Under the pieces are notes generated by a model. It searched no databases and was not told where the DNA came from. It saw only the letters and a list, made by a program, of their open reading frames with translations. Shown here piece by piece: positions 4,915-9,825 of a stretch of DNA of 9,825 nt; the first letter of the stretch is position 1; the number at the start of each line of letters is the position of its first letter. The stretch lies in contig DWVA01000307.1 of the NCBI GenBank assembly GCA_019120475.1, forward strand, positions 1 through 9,825, given 5' to 3'. Position numbers and translations under genes: made by a program. This DNA is from Candidatus Blautia intestinipullorum. GTDB taxonomy: Bacteria > Bacillota > Clostridia > Lachnospirales > Lachnospiraceae.

Positions 4915-5355
4915 ATGAGTACAGAAGGAAGAGAATTAGGCTGGGACGACAATATTACACAGGAAAGCAGTTTCATCGAATTACCAGAAGGTGATTATGA
5001 TTTTACGATCAATCACTACGAAAGAGGACGTTTCTCTGGAAGCGCGAAAATCCCGCCATGCAATAAGGCAACTGTATTTTTTGATGTAAAAGATGCAGAT
5101 GCAAATGAGGTGTCTATTCGCCAGGACTTTCTGCTGCATACAAAGATGGAATGGAAACTTTCAGAGTTATTCCGAAGTGTAGGATTAAAAAAGGAAGGGG
5201 AAGAAGTACGCATGAACTGGAATGCTCTTCCGGGGTTAAGCGGAAGATGCCATGTCACTTTGGATCCCGACAAAAATGATCCAGCAAAAAAATATAACCA
5301 TATTCAGAAACTGTATCCGAAGGAACCAAAAAAATTTGAGGCAGGTAAGTTTTAA
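4915..5355 (+). CDS. DUF669 family single-strand-binding-type phage protein
   Basis: A 146-residue protein matching the DUF669 phage family: a short N-terminus (RELGWDDNITQ), then ELPEGDYDFTINHYERGRF, a beta-rich core with KIPPCNKATVFFDV, RQDFLLHTKMEWKLSELFRS and GLSGRCHVTLDP, ending in EPKKFEAGKF. DUF669 proteins sit beside recombinases in phage early operons and are thought to bind single-stranded DNA as an SSB substitute. The ATG at 4915 has AAGGAGG at 4901-4907. Unlike true SSB, it lacks an acidic DDDIPF tail; the upstream Sak4-like protein carries the tail-like end instead. Its stop overlaps the helicase start (TAATG), so the two are translationally coupled. Confidence 0.88.
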   Translation: MSTEGRELGWDDNITQESSFIELPEGDYDFTINHYERGRFSGSAKIPPCNKATVFFDVKDADANEVSIRQDFLLHTKMEWKLSELFRSVGLKKEGEEVRMNWNALPGLSGRCHVTLDPDKNDPAKKYNHIQKLYPKEPKKFEAGKF

Positions 5356-6938
5356 TGGAACTGAGACCGTACCAACAGGAGGCAAAGGACGCAATCTTTG
5401 AGCAGTGGGACAGCGGCGTAAAAAAAACGCTGCTGGTCCTTCCCACAGGATGCGGAAAAACGATCGTTTTCGCAAAGGTTACAGAGGACTGTGTGCGGAA
5501 AGGTGATCGGGTTTTGATCCTGGCGCACCGGGGAGAGCTGCTGGAGCAGGCAGCCGATAAAATACAAAAATCAACCGGACTCGGTTGCGCTGTGGAAAAG
5601 GCAGAGCTGTCCTGCCGTGGTAGTTGGTTTCGAATCGTTGTGGGTTCTGTGCAGACACTCATGAATTCAAAACGCCTGTCGCAGTTCTCAGAAAATTATT
5701 TTGACACCATCATCATTGACGAGGCACATCATTGTATCTCTGACAGCTATCAGAGGGTTTTAAAACATTTTCCGGATGCGAATGTCCTTGGCGTTACGGC
5801 TACTCCGGACCGCGGAGATATGCGGAACCTTGGACAGTATTTTGAGTCATTGGCATATGAATATACACTTCCAAAAGCAATCAAGGAAGGGTATCTCTCA
5901 CCGATCAAGGCGCTGACGATTCCGCTGAAAATTGATATGATCGGCGTGGGCGTTCAGGCTGGAGACTTTAAGGTGGGAGATATTAGCACAGCGCTGGATC
6001 CATACCTGGAAAGTATTGCTCAGGAAATGGAGAAATACTGCCGGGATAAGAAAACAGTGGTATTTCTTCCACTTGTGAAGACCAGCCAGAAATTCCGTGA
6101 TCTGCTGAATGAACATGGATTCCAGGCTGCAGAAGTCAATGGGGGCAGCGATGATCGAGCACAGATCCTGAAAGACTTTGAGGACGGACGATATAACGTA
6201 CTGTGTAACAGTATGCTGCTGACAGAGGGATGGGATTGTCCATCGGTTGATTGTATTGTGGTGCTGCGGCCTACGAAAGTACGGAGCCTGTATTGCCAGA
6301 TGGTGGGTCGGGGAACCCGGTTGTCTTCCGGGAAGGATCATCTGTTGTTGCTGGATTTCCTTTGGCACACAGAACGCCATGAATTATGCCATCCTGCGTC
6401 GCTGATCTGTGAAAACGAAGAGGTTGCGCGGAAAATGACAGAGAATCTGGAAAAATCCGCCGGATGTCCGGTGGATATCGAAGAAGCAGAAAAAACAGCA
6501 ACAGAAGATGTTGTGGCACAGCGTGAAGAAGCGCTGGCAAAACAGCTGGCAGAGATGAAACGACGGAAAAAGAAACTGGTTGATCCATTGCAATTTGAAA
6601 TGTCTATACAAGCGGAGGATCTGTCAGGATATGTCCCTGCCTTCGGATGGGAGATGGCACCGCCGTCTGACAAGCAGAAGAATACCCTGGAGAAACTGGG
6701 AATTCTTCCTGATCAGATTGAGAATGCAGGCAAAGCAGCCAAAATTCTGGATCGATTAGATAAACGGCACCAGGAAGGTCTTACCACACCGAAGCAGATC
6801 AGATTCCTGGAAGGACGCGGATTCCAGCATGTAGGCACCTGGCAGTTTGAGACAGCCAGGAAATTGATTGACCGGATCGCTGCCAATGGATGGAGGATAC
6901 CGTCAGATATTATTCCGCAGGAGTATAAAGGAGCATAA
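5355..6938 (+). CDS. SF2 DEAH-box DNA helicase
   Basis: A 527-residue superfamily 2 helicase of the type found in phage replication operons. Motifs in order: Q-like LRPYQQEA (3-10), Walker A LPTGCGKT (29-36), Ia ILAHRGELL, DEAH (122-125), TAT (148-150), helicase-C with VVFLP (235-239), MLLTEGWDCP (287-296), and motif VI QMVGRGTR (315-322). A charged region (380-410) follows. The C-terminal segment, about 437-508, is a 40-residue unit repeated twice (KQ..TLE..G then KQ..FLE..G, each ending in a D-R pair), a form often appended to phage helicases and nucleases. Likely role: unwinding or remodelling DNA at forks or recombination intermediates. ATG 5355 overlaps the DUF669 stop. Confidence 0.93.
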   Translation: MELRPYQQEAKDAIFEQWDSGVKKTLLVLPTGCGKTIVFAKVTEDCVRKGDRVLILAHRGELLEQAADKIQKSTGLGCAVEKAELSCRGSWFRIVVGSVQTLMNSKRLSQFSENYFDTIIIDEAHHCISDSYQRVLKHFPDANVLGVTATPDRGDMRNLGQYFESLAYEYTLPKAIKEGYLSPIKALTIPLKIDMIGVGVQAGDFKVGDISTALDPYLESIAQEMEKYCRDKKTVVFLPLVKTSQKFRDLLNEHGFQAAEVNGGSDDRAQILKDFEDGRYNVLCNSMLLTEGWDCPSVDCIVVLRPTKVRSLYCQMVGRGTRLSSGKDHLLLLDFLWHTERHELCHPASLICENEEVARKMTENLEKSAGCPVDIEEAEKTATEDVVAQREEALAKQLAEMKRRKKKLVDPLQFEMSIQAEDLSGYVPAFGWEMAPPSDKQKNTLEKLGILPDQIENAGKAAKILDRLDKRHQEGLTTPKQIRFLEGRGFQHVGTWQFETARKLIDRIAANGWRIPSDIIPQEYKGA

Positions 6939-6940
6939 GT

Positions 6941-9187
6941 ATGGAACAGAAAACGGATCTTCTGGAGATCTTGAATTATATAGATCCTGCCGGACTGGAT
7001 TACCAGAGCTGGGTCAATGTCGGTATGGCTTTGAAGCAGGAAGGCTATTCGGCAGCCGACTGGGATGCATGGAGCCAAAGGGACTCGGGAAGATATCATC
7101 GTGGAGAATGTGAAAAAAAATGGAATACTTTCCGGGGCAGTTCCAGTCCTGTGACCGGCGGGACGCTGGTGCAGATGGCGATGGAAGCCGGCTGGGTGCC
7201 TGAATACGGTCATGAACTGGAATGGGACGATACCATACAGACCGACAGTGACCGGGTAGTGATCGACAAAAACTGGATCGAAGACCGGGAAGTGCAGGAA
7301 CCCAGACACTGGGATCCTGCCGGCCAGCTGATCCGGTATCTGGAAACCTTATTTGAATCCGGCGAGAATGTCGGGTATGTCGTCAAAAGCTGGAAAAATG
7401 AAAAAGAGAAATATGTGCCACAGGATCGCGGAAACTGGGATCGGACCGCCGGCCAGCTGATCGAAGCACTTTCGAAGTGTGGAGGAGATATCGGCTCAGT
7501 AATCGGTGATTACGATCCAGAGGGTGGCGCGTGGATCCGGTTCAATCCATTGGATGGAAAAGGTGTCCGGAATGAAAATGTCTCAGATTACCGGTATGCA
7601 TTGGTAGAGTCTGATGATATGGAAATCGAAAAGCAGAATGCGATCCTGCGTGAATTGGAACTGCCAATTGCCTGCCTGGTACATTCCGGCGGAAAAAGCC
7701 TGCATGCGATTGTACGGATCGATGCTGCAGATTATTCGGAATACCGGAAACGCGTGGATTATCTCTATGACGTATGTCAAAAGAACGGAATTAAGGTTGA
7801 TACGCAGAACAGGAACCCTTCCAGGCTGTCACGGATGCCCGGCGTAGAACGGTCCGGAAAAAAGCAGTTTTTGGTTGATACCAATATTGGAAAAAGTTCC
7901 TGGAATGAATGGCAGGAATGGATCGAAAGCGTGAATGATGATCTTCCAGATCCGGAAGGTTTGGACAGTGTATGGAATGATATGCCGGATCTGGCACCGT
8001 GCCTGATCAATGATGTGCTGCGAAAAGGTCATAAGATGCTGATCGCTGGACCGTCAAAGGCAGGAAAATCATTTCTGCAGATCGAGTTATGTATAGCTAT
8101 CGCGGAAGGCACAAAGTGGCTGCAGTGGCCATGTGCCCAGGGACGTGTGCTGTATGTCAACCTGGAATTGGATAGAGCCAGCTGTCTGCATAGGTTTAAG
8201 GATGTGTACACAGCTATGGGGCTGTGTCCCTCACACCTGAATAATATCGATATCTGGAACCTGAGAGGACGGTCGGTGCCAATGGACAAGCTGGCGCCGA
8301 AATTGATCCGGAGAGCAGCGAAAAAGGATTATGTGGCTGTAATTATCGATCCGATTTATAAGGTCATCACCGGCGACGAAAACAGCGCGGATCAGATGGC
8401 AAATTTCTGTAATCAGTTCGATAAGGTCTGCACAGAGCTTGGGTGCGCAGTGATCTACTGTCACCATCACAGCAAGGGCAGCCAGGGTGGAAAAAAATCC
8501 ATGGACCGTGCCAGCGGTTCCGGTGTATTTGCCCGCGATCCGGATGCGCTGCTTGACCTGATCGAACTGGAAACGCCGGATGCACTGATGAAACAGGAAG
8601 AAAATAAGGCAATATGCACCGCATGCCGGATATATCTGGAAAGCCATCAGATCTATGGATGGGAGGAGGACCTTTCGCAGGATGACCTGCTCAGTGCCTC
8701 TGTAATGCTCAATTACTGCGAAAATAAGTTGGATCAATGGCAATGGAACACGCTTTCCCGGCAGGTAGAGGAGACGCGGCAGAGGGTAAAAAAACAGACC
8801 GCCTGGAGGATCGATGGAACCCTGAGAGAGTTTCCGAAGTTTGAACCGGTCAATCTCTGGTTTGACTATCCGATTCACCGCATGGACGATGTCGGCAGCT
8901 TAAAAGACATTCAGCCGGATGCGGAATTGCCCCCATGGAAAAAGGGTGCAGAGAAGAATAAGAAAAGCGCAAAAGACCGGAAAGAGGAACGGAAGAAAGC
9001 AGTTGAAGAAGCTCTGGATGGAAGCAATTTTGGAGATGCACCGTCTGTGGACGATGTGGCAAATTATCTTGGAGTGTCAAAAAGGACAGCCAGGGACCGT
9101 ATCAATGAGCACGGAGGATACGTCATCGAAGATGGAATTGTTTACAAAAAGGGCAAAAAACATAGGGAGGGGAACACTGAAAGTTAA
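6941..9187 (+). CDS. Primase-helicase fusion: PriCT-2, AEP-type primase, AAA_25 helicase, HTH
   Basis: A 748-residue multidomain replication protein. Residues about 3-88 form a PriCT-2 domain (YIDPAGLDYQSWVNVGMALK ... LVQMAMEAGWVP). Residues about 185-315 form an archaeo-eukaryotic-primase-like domain: ALVESDD (220-226), then HSGGKSLHAIVRID (248-261) and SRLSRMPG. Residues about 350-545 form a RepA/AAA_25 hexameric helicase: Walker A GPSKAGKS (370-377), VLYVNLELD, Walker B AVIIDP (466-471), CHHHSKGS (507-514). Residues about 700-735 resemble a C-terminal HTH (VDDVANYLGVSKRTARDRI). It should both prime and unwind DNA at the phage origin. The first primase motif has Glu-Ser-Asp-Asp instead of the usual D-x-D, although this family often shows it. 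The last codons (REGNTES and stop) come from the first unit of a repeat island. AAGGAG precedes the ATG at 6941. Confidence 0.92.
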   Translation: MEQKTDLLEILNYIDPAGLDYQSWVNVGMALKQEGYSAADWDAWSQRDSGRYHRGECEKKWNTFRGSSSPVTGGTLVQMAMEAGWVPEYGHELEWDDTIQTDSDRVVIDKNWIEDREVQEPRHWDPAGQLIRYLETLFESGENVGYVVKSWKNEKEKYVPQDRGNWDRTAGQLIEALSKCGGDIGSVIGDYDPEGGAWIRFNPLDGKGVRNENVSDYRYALVESDDMEIEKQNAILRELELPIACLVHSGGKSLHAIVRIDAADYSEYRKRVDYLYDVCQKNGIKVDTQNRNPSRLSRMPGVERSGKKQFLVDTNIGKSSWNEWQEWIESVNDDLPDPEGLDSVWNDMPDLAPCLINDVLRKGHKMLIAGPSKAGKSFLQIELCIAIAEGTKWLQWPCAQGRVLYVNLELDRASCLHRFKDVYTAMGLCPSHLNNIDIWNLRGRSVPMDKLAPKLIRRAAKKDYVAVIIDPIYKVITGDENSADQMANFCNQFDKVCTELGCAVIYCHHHSKGSQGGKKSMDRASGSGVFARDPDALLDLIELETPDALMKQEENKAICTACRIYLESHQIYGWEEDLSQDDLLSASVMLNYCENKLDQWQWNTLSRQVEETRQRVKKQTAWRIDGTLREFPKFEPVNLWFDYPIHRMDDVGSLKDIQPDAELPPWKKGAEKNKKSAKDRKEERKKAVEEALDGSNFGDAPSVDDVANYLGVSKRTARDRINEHGGYVIEDGIVYKKGKKHREGNTES

Positions 9188-9196
9188 GACTTCCCC
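9164..9196. repeat. 33-bp direct repeat, copy 1
   Basis: Identical over 33 bp to 9255-9287, 91 bp downstream. It contains GAGGGGAA and TTCCCCTC arms (9167-9174 and 9191-9198), which form an 8-bp perfect inverted repeat. It includes the last codons and the TAA of the primase-helicase gene. Confidence 0.9.
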
Positions 9197-9209
9197 TCCG
9201 AGCGGTCTT

Positions 9210-9242
9210 TGGAGGGAAAGACTGAAAAAAAGACTTCCCCTC
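9210..9242. repeat. Degenerate copy of the 33-bp repeat
   Basis: Begins TGGAGGGAAAGACTGAAA and ends AGACTTCCCCTC, matching the perfect copies at both ends with changes and a small deletion in the middle. It lies between copies 1 and 2. Confidence 0.65.
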
Positions 9243-9254
9243 ACAATGACGCAG

Positions 9255-9287
9255 AGGGAGGGGAACACTGAAAGTTAAGACTTCCCC
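9255..9287. repeat. 33-bp direct repeat, copy 2
   Basis: A perfect match to 9164-9196. It is followed by CCTGTGG and another GGGGAAG arm, so its TTCCCC arm can also pair rightward (9281-9301, 7-bp stem). Confidence 0.9.
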
Positions 9288-9466
9288 CTGTGGAGGGGAA
9301 GACACTACCCCTACGGGGTAAATATTTCCCCCTCCGCTACGCGTCGTCACGGGGGTAGGAATGGACGGGCTTAAAGCACAGCCCGCCCGTTCCCTTCCCC
9401 CTCCCCGATGACAAGGGCAACAGAAAAGAAAAAAATAAACTTTTTCGATTTAAAGGAGTAAAGTGA

Positions 9467-9625
9467 ATGAGTAGAGACGAATACGAAAAGATCCAAGACG
9501 ATTTAAGTCATCTTCTCAAGAAACAGGAATATAAAAACATGACTTCAAGGGAAAGACAATCTTACAAAGATGCAGTATTGGCTTGTAAGAGCGTGGTATC
9601 AAATTACAACCCGGAAAGGAGATAG
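9467..9625 (+). CDS. Small hypothetical phage protein (52 aa)
   Basis: ATG at 9467 follows AAAGGAG at 9452-9458. The 52-residue product is charged and helical: SRDEYEKIQDDLSHLLKKQE, then YKNMTSRERQSYKDAVLACK and a short tail ending NPERR. No membrane helix or motif is recognised. The DNA for its last residues (CGGAAAGGAGATAG) also forms the ribosome-binding site of the next gene, so the two are closely linked. Short helical proteins of this kind are common between replication and resolvase genes in Firmicutes phages; the function is unknown. Confidence 0.65.
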   Translation: MSRDEYEKIQDDLSHLLKKQEYKNMTSRERQSYKDAVLACKSVVSNYNPERR

Positions 9626-9629
9626 AATT

Positions 9630-9825
9630 TTGGAGACTGCATTTTTTATGTCAATGATCCCTCCAACTGCAACGCATCAGGAAAAACAGGTCAGAGTGGT
9701 AAATGGAAAACCAGTGTTCTATGAACCGACAGAGCTGAAGGCTGCCAGGACAAAACTGGAAGCGTACCTTGCGCAGTACGCGCCAGGTGAAAAATATACT
9801 GGTCCGATCGAACTGGTATCTACCT
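9630..9825 (+). CDS. RusA-like Holliday-junction resolvase (partial, C-terminus off window)
   Basis: The first 65 residues of a protein with the RusA-family N-terminus: SMIPPTATHQEKQVRVVNGK, then PVFYEPTELKAARTKLEAYL and GPIELVS. RusA enzymes cut four-way DNA junctions at the end of recombination or during phage DNA maturation. The catalytic aspartates lie further on and are not in this window. The chosen start is TTG at 9630, 8 nt after AAAGGAG (9615-9621); an ATG at 9648 lacks a ribosome-binding site. It completes the recombination set begun by the ATPase, Sak4-like and DUF669 genes. Family assignment rests on the IPPT-x-THQ and NGKPVFYEP patterns. Confidence 0.85.
   Translation, partial: METAFFMSMIPPTATHQEKQVRVVNGKPVFYEPTELKAARTKLEAYLAQYAPGEKYTGPIELVST

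Larger units (their letters stand above)
9188..9466. repeat. Gene-free GC-rich palindromic repeat island
   Basis: This 279-bp gap holds no convincing gene. From 9188 to about 9400 it is built of alternating GGGGAA and TTCCCC arms, including hairpins at 9281-9301, at 9307-9319 (ACCCC-TAC-GGGGT), a CCCCC/GGGGG pair around 9329-9355 enclosing ACGCGT, and CGGGC/GCCCG around 9366-9385. The pieces resemble the dispersed intergenic palindromic repeats that are abundant in gut Clostridia chromosomes (from memory). The last 65 bp are A-rich and carry the AAAGGAG ribosome-binding site of the next gene. No clear promoter or terminator with a T-run is seen. Confidence 0.7.

Noticed and set aside
5898..6380. 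Leftward 160-codon frame
   Set aside because: It is antisense to conserved helicase motifs; no start signals.
8231..8878. Leftward 215-codon frame
   Set aside because: It is long, but entirely antisense to the helicase domain of the primase-helicase gene, whose motifs are intact; no ribosome-binding site or family pattern.
8919..9278. Rightward 119-codon frame ending in the same REGNTES as the primase-helicase
   Set aside because: The identical ending is caused by the second copy of the 33-bp repeat; the rest is an out-of-frame reading of the real gene.
9164..9287. CRISPR-like array
   Set aside because: There are only two perfect units and one degenerate unit, they are internally palindromic, spacing is irregular, one overlaps a coding end, and no cas gene is present.

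Overview
The window is the lysogeny-control and early DNA-replication/recombination region of a temperate phage or prophage, most likely from a gut Clostridia host (Lachnospiraceae-like). Support comes from strong AGGAGG ribosome-binding sites, frequent TTG starts, moderate GC, a GC-rich palindromic repeat island of a kind common in gut Clostridia, and protein families typical of Firmicutes siphophages. The genus and the phage name cannot be fixed from the sequence alone.

Left part (1-1228): a leftward XRE-family repressor gene runs off the window start and faces a rightward Cro-like XRE gene (490-675). Between them lie two consensus-quality promoters pointing at each other, and five copies of a 14-bp operator, TAGA-N6-TCTA. 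Next come a tiny rightward membrane peptide (693-797) and a leftward one-gene cassette (789-1058). That cassette has its own promoter, ribosome-binding site and intrinsic terminator, and encodes a coiled-coil protein with a C-terminal membrane anchor. A second tiny membrane peptide follows (1127-1228).

Middle part (1229-2403): a non-coding stretch of about 130 bp holds two RNA hairpins and a LexA-box-like palindrome. It precedes a tightly packed run of small rightward genes: a single-pass membrane protein, a 26-residue basic peptide, a possible small DNA-binding protein, a two-pass membrane protein and a small soluble protein.

Right part (2453-9825): the replication/recombination operon, mostly with overlapping or closely spaced genes. 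In order it encodes a Rad50/SbcC-like ATPase, a Sak4-like RecA-fold ATPase, a DUF669 single-strand-binding-type protein, an SF2 DEAH helicase, and a large PriCT-2/primase/AAA_25 helicase fusion. A GC-rich repeat island (9164-9400) follows; its first repeat unit supplies the last codons and stop of the primase-helicase gene. Then come a 52-residue protein and the start of a RusA-like Holliday-junction resolvase, cut by the window end.

Working model (inference): the repressor holds the rightward promoter off in the lysogen while the leftward cassette may stay on. On induction the rightward transcript makes Cro, the small membrane proteins and then the replication/recombination machinery. The least explained parts are the five-operator face-to-face switch, the leftward membrane-protein cassette, the hairpin/LexA-like leader, and the tandem repeat at the helicase C-terminus.
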